Assembly: GCA_001599815.1 (NCBI GenBank) | Contig: BCIA01000005.1 | Span: forward strand, 2,984,472 to 3,048,471 | Length of the DNA stretch: 64,000 bases | Source of the DNA: Furcasterigmium furcatum | Taxonomy: Eukaryota; Ascomycota; Sordariomycetes; Glomerellales; Plectosphaerellaceae | Direction of reading: 5' to 3' | Shown here: positions 54,774 through 64,000 of the stretch, in pieces | Layout: each line of letters opens with the position of its first letter | How positions within the stretch are numbered: the first letter of the stretch is position 1 | Position numbers and translations under genes: made by a program | The notes under the pieces: model-generated | What the model was told of the DNA's origin: nothing | Databases searched by the model: none | The model's input: the letters and a program-made list of their open reading frames with translations, nothing else

Positions 54774-56034
54774 CCCCGACCCAGGAATCATTTTCAAAGG
54801 CCAATGGAGAGTTTGCAGTCAGAAGTCGGCCCGGTGAAAACGTGCACGAAATGCTTCTTGCTAACTTCTATGATCAGTCGGCCAAGAAGCTTTTCAAGCC
54901 CGTCATTGCCCTCGAGGGGCGGAAAGACATGAATTTTACGGTCCAGCAAGCCGGCATGTTCACTTATTTGATAGATCTCATTTGCTTCTTCCTCCGCCAG
55001 CATCTGCATCGCAGCAAGTTTTTCGTCCTGCAGAACAACATTGCTCAGCGCGTCGTCCAGCTGCTCGACTGCCCGGAGAAGTACCTGCAGCTCGGTATGT
55101 TCCCAACTCGGCATCGAATTTGAATTCATTCATTGACAAATATCCAGTCTCCATTCGATTCTTCCGAAGCCTCATCGGCTCGCAGGATGACTTCTATATC
55201 AAGCACCTTACGGAGAAACAGGTGCTAGGCCCTATCCTGGATCTGCTCATCAAAACCCTCCCTCGCGACAATCTTCTGAGCTCGGCATGCCTTGAGCTTT
55301 TCGAGTTTATCAAGAAAGAGAACGTCAAAGACCTTGTCAAGTATCTCGTCCAAAATCACCGAGAGAAGCTTGTATCCCTGAGCTATCTCGACACGTTCCG
55401 CGAGCTCATACTCCGGTACGACCAGCCACAGAGCAGCGGTGCGACGGACTGCTTTTCGGAGGAGACTGAGGGGCCGAGACGACCGGTGCATCCCAATGCC
55501 AGGATGATGGAGCACATTGCCATAGATCCCAGCGAGGAGGAGTATTGGAACACGTCTGATGATGAAGAAGACGGCCCAGAGAGCAGAGCTCTTGACAGAG
55601 CTTCAACGAACGGCGCATCGACACCCTCGTCGAGACCTTTGGTTGACTACCCTTCTGACGAAGAGGTGGATGAGAACCAGGAAAACACCGTGCCAGGGGC
55701 GGCGACGACCAATGAACCCTCTTCGGATACCCGTACCGCCGACGACGCACCCCAAGAATCGTCCTCCCCAGCAGTGGCCCCTCCAGAGCGATTGTCGGAG
55801 AAGCGACGGCGCGAGGAGGACGACGAAGATGAGCTCGGCAAGCTCATGCAGAACAAGCGGCGGAATAGCAGTTCTGCCGGCTCCAACGCCTCGATTTCCT
55901 CCACCGGCGTTCCCAAGCGGAAGAAGGGCTTTGCAGACAGATCGAGTCCTTCGGTAGCTCCGAGGAAGATCTCCATTAGCATCTCGCCTTCCGTAAAGAC
56001 GGGCGGGAACTCGAGGGCCGACGAAGAATCATGA
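53023..56034 (+). CDS. psy2: PP4 regulatory subunit 3 (Psy2/SMEK family)
   Basis: Five exons: 53023-53142, 53302-53419, 53484-53568, 53638-55094 and 55148-56034; 888 residues. The intron at 53420-53483 begins GC, not GT, and has a CTAAC branch point. It is required to give QKQQETLIVWTDVSSGIDMALSFQE, conserved in the family. The N-terminus is the PH/EVH1-like domain (RVKVYELRNNDWYDRGTGFC). The SMK-1 domain and armadillo-like helices follow (NLNEIETTMRMMNQ; RLCNIVKIIILLND; LKDVVLARILDDPTFSVLNS; FFRSLIGSQDDFYIKHL). A 13-Gln run interrupts the middle, and the C-terminal 200 residues are acidic/disordered with a basic end (GVPKRKKGF). Established role: targets PP4 phosphatase (Pph3-Psy4 in yeast) to phospho-H2A and Rad53 in DNA-damage recovery. 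Confidence 0.93.
54734..54772 (+). repeat. CAG/CAA repeat coding poly-glutamine
   Basis: Thirteen consecutive Gln codons, the last nine pure CAG, inside the psy2 coding region. The three CAA codons near the start interrupt the tract. Confidence 0.9.
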
Positions 56035-56706
56035 GGCGTTTTTCCTTGCTTGTTTTCAACCACCAACGGTCGCCAGCGAGTACGGGCTGCGACGCTGGGG
56101 GATCCATTCCGGTCGTCTGGCTGATTTCTGTTGGAGCAGCGGGAAGGGGTGATTGGGACGGCGTTTGCCTTTGACGGAAGAAATACCTATGAAATGAAGG
56201 GATCGTTGTGGTTCTCTGTATGTTCTGCTCTCGCACAGAGCGTGTCGGTGGGCCAGATGGGCATGTGGGCAAGTCTGGCCAGGGATATCTTGTCGGTATG
56301 AGAGCCGAACTGTATTTCAGAAGGCCTGTTGTGGCTTCGTGGGAGCGGCAGTGGGAACAGGCGTGGACGAGCAGGAAGAAATTCGCCCTGGGTGAAGAGT
56401 CACGCCATGATTGACGATGTCACCGTTGGTTGACGGAACGCTGGCATGTATGGTAAAAGCCGGCCGTGAAGCGATGCCTGCATGGTAGTATTACCTATAT
56501 AAATCCCCGGCCAACGCCGGTGAACACATCAAGCTCTCGGTACCTGGTCGGAATCTGAATGTGGCTGGCTCGGCTTACTCTGTCCACAATGACGGCCCCG
56601 TTGTTGGCTTTTCAGAGAGGGTCATCACATGTCACCGTTTCGAAATGGAAGACATTAGATCATGGTAAATCGCACTATCATGGGCCATGGGAACCTCGCT
56701 CACGCT
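56035..56706. other. Intergenic, convergent genes (0.67 kb)
   Basis: Shared 3' flank of psy2 and the AAA ATPase gene. No gene seen. Confidence 0.6.
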
Positions 56707-56711
56707 TTATT
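56706..56711 (-). terminator. Polyadenylation hexamer overlapping the afg2 stop codon
   Basis: On the minus strand AATAAA contains the TAA stop (56709-56707). It is a candidate 3'-end signal, but its position would leave almost no 3' untranslated region if used as an upstream positioning element. Confidence 0.25.
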
Positions 56712-59055
56712 GTCTTGAAAACCGCCTAGCCCAGTTCTCATATCCGTCTACCATGTCCTGCGTGACGCCCCGCGGCGTGCTCTCAATAGCTGCCACGACG
56801 TCGCGCATGTAAATCATGCTCTCGTCGTCACTCCGATTCCCATCGAGCCAGGCGTCGACAGCGCGGTTCGAAGCCATGGAGCATATCTGCTTAAGCTCCG
56901 CACCCGAGAAGCCCTGGGCCTGCCTCGCCAGCTCCGCGACATCGAGATCCGGCGCCGTACGGAGACGGTCCATGTTCATCCCGATGATGGCCTCGCGGCC
57001 CTCCTGGTCGGGAAGACCAACGTAGACGAAACGGTCGAAGCGTCCCGGGCGGAGGAGGGCGGGGTCGATGGCTTCGGGGCGGTTAGTGGCAGCGAGTATG
57101 AGGACGCCGGTGAGAGCCTCGAAGCCGTCCATCTCCGTAAGTAGAGTGGTGAGCATGTTGACGCTACCCTGGCTGCGAGATGCGCCGCCTCCGCCGGACC
57201 CGCCTGGACGCTGGCCGCCGATGGAGTCGATCTCGTCGAAGAAGATGATGCTGGGGCTCGCAGAGCGGGCGCGTTCGAAGAGACGGCGGACGGCACGCTC
57301 AGACTCGCCGACGTACATGTTAAGGAGCTCGGCACCCTTGACGGCGAAGAAATTGAAGCCAGACTCAGTAGCCATGGCCTGAGCGGACAGGGTCTTGGAG
57401 CAACCGGGGGGGCCGTAGAGGAGGAGGCCCTTCGGTGGTGTGAGGATGAGACGGCGCACCTGGGGGTCGGACGTGGTGGTGAGGCGGATCATGCGCTGTA
57501 GGGCCTTCTTGAGGCTTTCTTGGCCGCCGACGTCGCGCCAGTGGATTGTTGGCGGCTTGAGATTGACATCATGCATGGCAGTTGGCCGGGTCGAGCGGAG
57601 AGCTCGTTCGAGATCTTCGGTCGTGACGTAGACTGGCGCTGTGTCCAGGTCATCGAAGCCGTCCTGAGTCGGGTCAACACGCTCAGCGAGGACTTCCAGG
57701 GCGGTACCCATGAGCTTGCAAAGGTCAGACGCGTTGAAAGCATGGGTCTGCTTCGATAGCCAGGACAGCGCTGTGTCCTTCTCGGATGGGTCGATGGGAG
57801 CGCTCATCGTCTCAAGGATCTGGCGGCGGCCATCGGCGTTCGGGATAGACAGGGCGATGTTACGCTCGAATCTAGTCAGCTTTTGCAGCTCTGGGGGCAC
57901 GTCGCTCATGTAGTCGAGGCAGGAAGCCAGCACGAGCACCTTGGGCAATGTATTGGTGTCCCATGCCTCTTGTGCCAACTGATCAAGTTGTTGCCCAAGT
58001 CTCGTGGCGATGGTCCCGGAGTTGGGGCGGTCTTTTCCGATCAGGGCTTGAAGTCCGTCGATGAGCACGATGCTTGGGCGGGACGCCCGTGCCTGGTTGA
58101 AGACCTCCTCGACGGCAGTGGACTTGTCGTTCTCTTCTATCCTGAAGACCTTGCCCCAGCCAGTTGCCGCAACCCGGTCGAGGATGTAGGATTTTCCTGC
58201 GCCCCTGCCGCCGTGAATGACGACAGCGCAGGATCTCTGCTGGCCTTGATGCAAGAATTTCGTGTTGAAGCCTCTAAAGAAACTGTTGAGCTTCTTTTCC
58301 TCAGAGGAGAGCCCCGGGATGCCGGTCACGGCCAGCTTTGACGGCCTATCCTGGTTCGCGTCGATGACCACGTCACCTGAGCCTGGATTTTGTATCCGCA
58401 CGGAAGAGGCGTCGTCGAAGCGGGCGACATTGGATTCTTCCGAGTTGACTCTCCTGGCTACGAATTTCCGCTTGAAACTGGCAGTGGTGCACTCAAATCT
58501 CAGCCCAGGAAATATATGGCCTGCACGTTCTGCAAGAGTGTCAGCCGCGGCACTCAGGGGTAATTGGGGTCTCATCATACTCAAGAGAAACCAGGCCGCG
58601 CCCTCCCAGGAACCCATCTCCGTCTCATTCTCAATGGGCTCCAGAGGCTCTAGTTCTATGGTCTCTGCCGGTGGTACGACAACATCTTCATGCGCCTTGA
58701 TGGAAACTTGATCGCCCAGCTTGAAACCACAGGCTTCTCGATACGCCTCGGTCATCATTATGACGTTCTGACCGATGCTCTTGTCTGGAGATGAAGCCAG
58801 TAGGGCTTGTCGTCGGATCGGGATCGCTTCCTGTTCAGCCACATTGCTGCCATCAAGGGGACTGGAAGAAGCAGCTAGGGCAATCCTCTCTACCCAGCAT
58901 CGCTTGCCACTCTCGACGCCCCCCGTGAGCAGGATCAGGGTATCTTTGTTGACCCATACTTTTGCGACTCCCTGGAGACTTGACTTCTCTTGAGCCGAGT
59001 CCCATTTCAGGACGGGACGGACCTTGGCGGTTGCTTCTTTGACCTTTGCCGCCAT
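56707..59055 (-). CDS. afg2: Afg2/Drg1-type AAA ATPase with degenerate D1
   Basis: Single exon, 782 residues, from the first ATG at 59055; the frame runs a little further up, but only from a TTG. The N-terminal domain (KVWVNKDTLILLTGGVESGKRCWVERI, FKLGDQVSIKAHEDVVV) resembles the Cdc48-type N domain. D1 has HGGRGAGKS (about 281-289) but its Walker B reads IVLIDGLQ, without the usual Asp-Glu pair. D2 is canonical: LLLYGPPGCSKTLSAQAMA (about 545-563), the pore-proximal NMYVGESERAV, FFDEIDSIGG and the arginine-finger region AATNRPEAIDPALLRPGRFDR. GCSKT in D2 is typical of Afg2/SPATA5. Established role of the family: release of Rlp24 from pre-60S ribosomes in the cytoplasm. Assignment rests on D2 and overall layout. 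Confidence 0.82.
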   Translation of the reverse strand: MAAKVKEATAKVRPVLKWDSAQEKSSLQGVAKVWVNKDTLILLTGGVESGKRCWVERIALAASSSPLDGSNVAEQEAIPIRRQALLASSPDKSIGQNVIMMTEAYREACGFKLGDQVSIKAHEDVVVPPAETIELEPLEPIENETEMGSWEGAAWFLLSMMRPQLPLSAAADTLAERAGHIFPGLRFECTTASFKRKFVARRVNSEESNVARFDDASSVRIQNPGSGDVVIDANQDRPSKLAVTGIPGLSSEEKKLNSFFRGFNTKFLHQGQQRSCAVVIHGGRGAGKSYILDRVAATGWGKVFRIEENDKSTAVEEVFNQARASRPSIVLIDGLQALIGKDRPNSGTIATRLGQQLDQLAQEAWDTNTLPKVLVLASCLDYMSDVPPELQKLTRFERNIALSIPNADGRRQILETMSAPIDPSEKDTALSWLSKQTHAFNASDLCKLMGTALEVLAERVDPTQDGFDDLDTAPVYVTTEDLERALRSTRPTAMHDVNLKPPTIHWRDVGGQESLKKALQRMIRLTTTSDPQVRRLILTPPKGLLLYGPPGCSKTLSAQAMATESGFNFFAVKGAELLNMYVGESERAVRRLFERARSASPSIIFFDEIDSIGGQRPGGSGGGGASRSQGSVNMLTTLLTEMDGFEALTGVLILAATNRPEAIDPALLRPGRFDRFVYVGLPDQEGREAIIGMNMDRLRTAPDLDVAELARQAQGFSGAELKQICSMASNRAVDAWLDGNRSDDESMIYMRDVVAAIESTPRGVTQDMVDGYENWARRFSRQ

Positions 59056-59686
59056 CTCCGGTCGTGTTGCCGCTATGCGACGTCCCAAACTTTCAATCTC
59101 CTCACGAAAAAGGTATCCTCATTCGCAGCACTGACTCAGGTTAGATAACCCCTGTCCCTGAGAGGCCGTGAGCGAGTGTACGTACAGTTGCGTGAAGGCA
59201 GATGAGGTCGACAAGACTCCCTCTCTTCTCACCAGAGACACCTGCACCCAACTTCTCAGGTGATTGATTCCCTTGCCTTCTCTCTGTATGGGAGAACAGA
59301 ACAGAGGCACAGAAGAACAGGAAACCAACGCGACTCTTCACGTTTGATATCCGAGGACTGTGGTATGTTGCGAGTGAGAGCGCAGGGGCCAAGTCTAGCA
59401 ACCATGGAGTTTTCCACCCAAAAATTCGGCTGGCACAAAAGGACAGTGGGGGTGCTAAAAGGACCCCTACTAGTCCCAGGTAAGTACCCATCTTTGCGAT
59501 TAGAGAGGGGTGCAGATAGCACTCCCGCTTTCAAGCTCTGAGCACCTCTGACATCTTGCATTGGAACACCAATCCCTCCTCCGTACTTTTGACGACGACG
59601 TGAAGAGCTTGGGACGCAAATCCAGCCTCGTTCAATGGGCTGAGCAATCGATCACACGCCTCCGGCCCATTTCCAGGACCTTGCAG
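59056..59686. promoter_or_regulatory. Divergent promoter region, afg2 / 59687 gene
   Basis: A 631-bp spacer between two divergent genes, with no other gene seen. Confidence 0.5.
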
Positions 59687-61162
59687 ATGCATCTCACCTC
59701 GGGAGCAGCACTTCTCCGGCCTGCCCTTGGCCGAAATCCGGTATGCGCACGATGTCGACGCTTTATCGCCACCACGCCGCGATGCGCTTCTGATAGAAGC
59801 CAATGGCAAGGCGGCCCGTCCAAAAGAGCCGACACACGCAACAATGAACCATGGACACGATCCGTACCGAAACAGCCGTTGACCTCTCAGCCTCCGCCAC
59901 AGAGCTCCTCGCTGTTCTGTAACCTCTTCCCCGATCTCGACGCGGCGACCCCTGCGGGCAAAAATGATCAGACACTCGACCAGGCAGAATCGCAGCAGCG
60001 AGAAAGGACGAGGGCAGCCAGCCATGGGAGGCGCGGGACAGAGGGCACGGCGGGTGTCGCTGCGGCATCACGGCGTGACGAGCTCTGGCGCGAAAGTTCC
60101 ATCTCCACCCGTGACCTGCGCTCCTGGCTCGAGACCCAAGCCAGTGCCGAAGAGGTCCTCCCGGACAAGGATCAGATGCCGGCTATGCTTGTCCTCGCAC
60201 ATGCCAGCAGGTCTCTCACCGAGAGCGACTTCCATCGCATCGGCCCGCAAGGCGAGCATCTACAGGGCTGGAACGGCCCGATCAAACAGAGTACGTGAAC
60301 AGGCAATTGTTCCCAGCGCCCTTAGTCAAGATTGCTAACCAAGATCGTCATGGCAGTCGTCCAAGCCTACGACCGCAACACACTCGAGCCGCTCGGCTAC
60401 TACTTCATCCTCTTCGCCTCCAAAGCCGCTGCGCGGGCGTATCAGACGGAGGCTGAACGCACGCATTGGCCCCTCAAACCCACCGGAACCATCTCTCTAC
60501 CGTCCAATACGCCCAAATCAAAGGCATCATCGTCCCCTGTGTTTACTCTTTCCAGCTCATCCACGGCACCTCTGGGTCTAAAGGTGCATAGCCTCCCGCC
60601 CAGCACAGCGGCCCGCCTCAGACCATTTACCATGGATGGAATCCTGGCAACCGCCGCACCGCCTACGAGTGGTGATTTCGATAAGGCCCGTTCTCCAAGA
60701 CCCCAGGCAGACCACCACGTCATCCTCTCCCTCAACAGCGGCGCAATCGACCTATCCACGCTTCAGGGGTTCCTCCAGCGAGACGGCGAGCACCGAAACC
60801 TCGCGTGGGATATCACACACGTGTACCCCTATTTCCCACAAAAGCTGCGTGGCGTGGAGAGACGTGCGGTCGGCCGGCGTGGCAGTCGGACGCAGCACGG
60901 CGCCAAGACCGCCCAGAACGAACAGGCCGTTGAATCAGAGGATGCGGCGGGCCCGGAAGCGCAGGGGGGCAGTCCTGTGTCAGATTCAGCCAAGTCGGGG
61001 CGCTTCGTCCTATCGTTTGGAGATGTGCATGAAGCGAGGCGGTTCGTGAGGACATGGCATCGGAGGGAGTTCGAGGTACTGACGCCCCCGGAAGACGCAG
61101 AGGAGACGAACGGCCGCGACATTCGGCGAAGCATCACTGTGAACGCTGTGATGCCCTGGTGA
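59687..61162 (+). CDS. Uncharacterised, probably mitochondrial protein
   Basis: Two exons, 59687-60290 and 60357-61162; the intron is 66 nt (GTACGT..CTAAC..CAG); 469 residues. The N-terminus (SGAALLRPALGRNPVCARCRRFIATTPRCA) is rich in Arg/Ala/Ser with no acids, as in mitochondrial presequences with an RxF-like cleavage context. The spliced centre reads GPIKQIVQAYDRNTLEPLGYYFILFASKAAARAYQTEA, which resembles an RRM-like fold of small fungal mitochondrial proteins. A second similar segment appears near the end (RFVLSFGDVHEARRFVRTWHRREFEV). The join across the intron gives one continuous strand-helix unit. No family is recognised with certainty; RNA binding is only a guess from the two alpha/beta units. 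Confidence 0.65.
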
Positions 61163-61999
61163 AATTCATGATACCATTCCACTCTTATTTCTCTTCACTC
61201 GTCCTGCTCGTGTCTTGAACCACCTTGTCCCCGTCCTCTTCTCAGTGCGGGGAGTCCTGCGCCGACGGGGCATCATGTGTGCAACGCGGACAGAAAGAAA
61301 GAAGGCTGTATTAGACACCCCATATAAAATGATACTTGCAGAAAGCCAAGGAAACATGAACCGAACTCCTAACCAGATATCTGCTCTCTCTCTCTAGTTG
61401 CGCGGATGCGATCCCGGCGGCGGCCGCGGCGACTGAAGAATGATGAATGATGCCTCTTCTCCTGCTGCTGTAATATGCCGCATGATGTGCGAAGACAAAC
61501 GACAGTAAGACAGAGAGGATGTAGGGCGTGAGCGATGCATCGAATACAAACGGCCGCAAAAAAACAAACAGAGCCGCGCTCCGCCGACTACTCCTGCGAT
61601 ATCCGGTTTTCCTCTTGCGTCTCTTCCGCTGAGTTCCAGGAGCATCACGACCTCATGCTTCTAGGTAGCGCCTGTGCTCCCGCCCCCTGGTCTGGATGGA
61701 TTCGTCGCCGGGAAAATGTTGTGTCCACCAAGGCCCAGAGTTGTGCCTGCCACTATACCATGCTTTGGAGAGGCTCCCACGTGCCGTGAACTGGTACTTC
61801 GCATCTCGTCTGCTCAATATGCCACTGGTGCTGATCAATTGCCGAGCAACGCCTCCAGGTGCCCCCGCCGGGTCTATTTCTTTCCCGGCCTCACCGATGC
61901 AGCGCCCCATCTGGAAGCAGTGTGATCACGCTCGGTAGGATCCAACATGGCATCGTCTCCCATGGCAGCCCATCCTGTGGACGGGTATGCCTAACCACT
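61163..61999. other. Intergenic, convergent genes (0.84 kb)
   Basis: Shared 3' flank of the mitochondrial-protein gene and sec4, with an AT-rich CATATAAAATG near 61320. No gene seen. Confidence 0.6.
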
Positions 62000-62837
62000 T
62001 CAGCAGCACTTGCTGCCGCCCTGCCCGTCTTGCGCACCGACATTGACGCCAGAGCCAGCGCCGGCACCCGCACCCTGCTCGTTCTTAGAGTTGTCGATGA
62101 GGCGCTTCTTGATGTCGGCTGCGAGGGAGTAGAAGGCTTTGTCGATGTTGATGTTGCTCTTGGCGGAGACTTCGAGGAAGGGGATGCCGAGCTCGTCGGC
62201 GAGCTGCTGGCCCTGCTCGGTGGAGACGACGCGCTTCTCTTCCCAGTCGCACTTGTTGCCGATGAGGATCTTGTTGACGCCCTCGGTGGCGTGCTGCTCG
62301 ACGTTGGCGAACCAGGTGCGGATGTCTGCGGGGGAAATGGGGGGTCAGCATTCGCGGCGGATAGGGGTAAGATGCGTTTGGGTAGGAGCGTACTGTCAAA
62401 GGATCGCTGGTCGGTAACGTCGTAGACGAGCAGGATGCCCATGGCGCCGCGGTAGTAAGCGGTGGTGATGGTCCGGAATCGCTCCTGGCCGGCGGTGTCC
62501 CAGATCTGCAGCTTGACGCGCTTTCCGTCGAGCTCGATGGTACGGATCTTGAAGTCGATGCCGATGGTGGTGATGAAGGAGGGGGTAAAGGAGTCCTCGC
62601 TGAAGCGCAACAGGCAGCAGGACTTGCCCACGCCCGAGTCGCCTATCAGCAGGAGCTTGATCTAGAGAGTTGGGACGCGCAAGTCAGCGGGCTTCTCATC
62701 TTCTTTGAAATTCCAGCCGGGCGTGCTGGTCGATTGCCGAAGGCAGGGGGGGAACCGTCCGTCTGGTCTGGGGGCGGGCCGCCGAGGGGTGGTTTGGCGG
62801 GACGTACTAGGAAGTCATAGTTTCTGTTACTCGACAT
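62000..62837 (-). CDS. sec4: Sec4/Rab8-type secretory GTPase
   Basis: Three exons: 62837-62808 (30 nt), 62661-62394 and 62325-62000; 207 residues. The product begins MSSNRNYDFL and continues IKLLLIGDSGVGKSCCLLRF (P-loop), then the switch I/effector TPSFITTIGIDFKIRT, WDTAGQERFRTITTAYYRGA (switch II), the guanine-specificity GNKCDWEEKR and EVSAKSNINIDKAF. It ends GGSKCC, the double-Cys geranylgeranylation site. All key residues are present. Family role: vesicle delivery to the plasma membrane at hyphal tips through the exocyst; a close relative in Colletotrichum is CLPT1. The first exon codes only ten residues, and gene finders can miss it. Confidence 0.95.
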
Positions 62838-64000
62838 GGTGACGATGGATCGATCCTCGGCGGAGAAGCCGAAAGGGGGCGTGCGGTATTCGTGAAGGGG
62901 TATCGATGGGGAGGACGTAGGGGCTGGTCTCGGGGAGATGATGAGGCCGTCGCGAGGTTTCGATGTGATGCCTGTGTTGTCGCGAAGTTCGAGTGACGGA
63001 GATGTGGCAGAACCGGGAAAGTGGGATTGCGGCACCGAGCAGGTCCAGTTGCAGACCACTGGAAGATGGGATGGATGGATGAATGCGGTTTGGCGGGAGA
63101 CTTCTGCGTGCTGGTGATGGCGATTTAAGATTGCACCCCCGCCGTCCATGCTTACCTACTCACTAATTGGGGCGCCGCCCTGGGGATGTTAGTGGACCGG
63201 AGAAGCTCTGTCCCTGAAACCGCCTGGGGAAATGCGCTTTTGGGGTACCTAGCATCCTAACTAGGTCTTGGGACTCAGGGCACAGGTCCGGAGTTCCATG
63301 GAATCCATCAGCTAGACAAGCAGGACGTACCCTCAAAATTGAAGGTTAGTGCCACAGTACCGGATGTAAGTAGGTACATTCTTCTACAACTATGGACCTG
63401 AACTGAGGTGGTAGTGACGGCCACCTCACTTGACTCGCATACGTACCAAGTCGCCACCAAGCCGCTGTCTGGGATGGCACCTGACACCACTTACACACCC
63501 ATCACGTCCTGGACGCAGAAAAGCAAACTTGAACTGTTTGAGGGGAGCCTGGGGGCACGGGCTCTAAACCGCTGCATTCCACCCATTGCCATCCTCTAAG
63601 CCACACCAAACGTCATCGGTACCTGACCGCCACCTCTTGCCTGGGCTATGCACACTGGCTTCACACCTCCAGTGCACATCATCGACCTAGTCAAATGAAC
63701 ACCTTGCTCTCTCGAGGCAGGCCGCCTGGATGGCAATGAGGCCCGCGGGGTAGATCGAACTGCCTCACTGAACCTTGGGAGTCGAGGACGTGGGAATATT
63801 GTTGAACCTGTGAGAAGACTGTCCGCCCATCAGGGTCGATAAGATATGCATAGAGTATCAAGTGTCGCCCAAGTCCACACGTGTATATACGTACAAACAC
63901 CACACGCTTTCAAGCGGCAGAAGCTGACATGAACTGTGAGTGTCCTTCACCTCAACCACTTGCCGTACGCCCACTTGATCCTGGCCAGCGCCCGTCTCTG
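62838..64000. other. Upstream of sec4 to the window end (1.2 kb)
   Basis: The sec4 leader and promoter, then sequence without recognisable coding capacity. A gene may begin beyond the window edge. Confidence 0.5.

Overview
This 64 kb window is a gene-dense nuclear segment of a filamentous ascomycete (Pezizomycotina). It is most likely a Sordariomycete, but the sequence alone does not fix the genus. The evidence is short introns (about 50-65 nt, mostly GT..AG with CTAAC/CTGAC-like branch points), moderately high GC, genes on both strands with 0.4-1 kb spacers, and a Sec4 protein and fungal-only families typical of that subphylum. I see no plasmid, phage, transposon, CRISPR, tRNA or rRNA gene. 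I annotate 22 protein-coding genes. Exon joins were rebuilt by hand; in each case total CDS length is a multiple of three and the joined protein matches its family where one is recognised. Start codons were moved to ATG wherever the longest reading frame began at a non-ATG codon. || Left part (1-20 kb): a Ser/Thr-rich, probably GPI-anchored surface protein (70-2241); an F-box/WD40/UIM protein resembling yeast Ufo1 (3828-7335, minus); a 4.2 kb gene-free stretch; a protein with three Cys-pair modules (11517-12638); a Clr2-type silencing protein (14132-15950, minus); and a seven-exon, seven-helix membrane protein (16603-18251, minus). || Middle (20-45 kb), dense in housekeeping genes: Nse1 of the Smc5/6 complex; a tail-helix membrane protein; Bre2/Ash2 of COMPASS; an Mme1-type mitochondrial carrier; the inner-membrane protease subunit Imp2; eIF2-alpha; Bub3; an unknown protein; a mitochondrial PPR-like protein; an aldo-keto reductase; squalene epoxidase Erg1; and dolichyl-phosphate glucosyltransferase Alg5. 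|| Right part (45-64 kb): an unknown low-complexity protein (47104-48548) between two long gene-free stretches; PP4 regulatory subunit 3 (Psy2/SMEK) with a GC-AG intron; an Afg2-type AAA ATPase with a degenerate first ATPase domain; an unknown, probably mitochondrial protein; and the Rab GTPase Sec4. || The genes do not form a pathway cluster. Loose themes are chromatin and chromosome maintenance (Clr2-like, Nse1, Bre2, Bub3, PP4R3), mitochondria (Mme1, Imp2, PPR, 59687-61162) and ER/secretion (Erg1, Alg5, Sec4), as expected for ordinary fungal chromosome arms. The least explained items are the surface repeat protein, the triple Cys-module protein, the seven-helix protein and short repeated motifs in the gene-free stretches. 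I found no convincing new multi-gene system.
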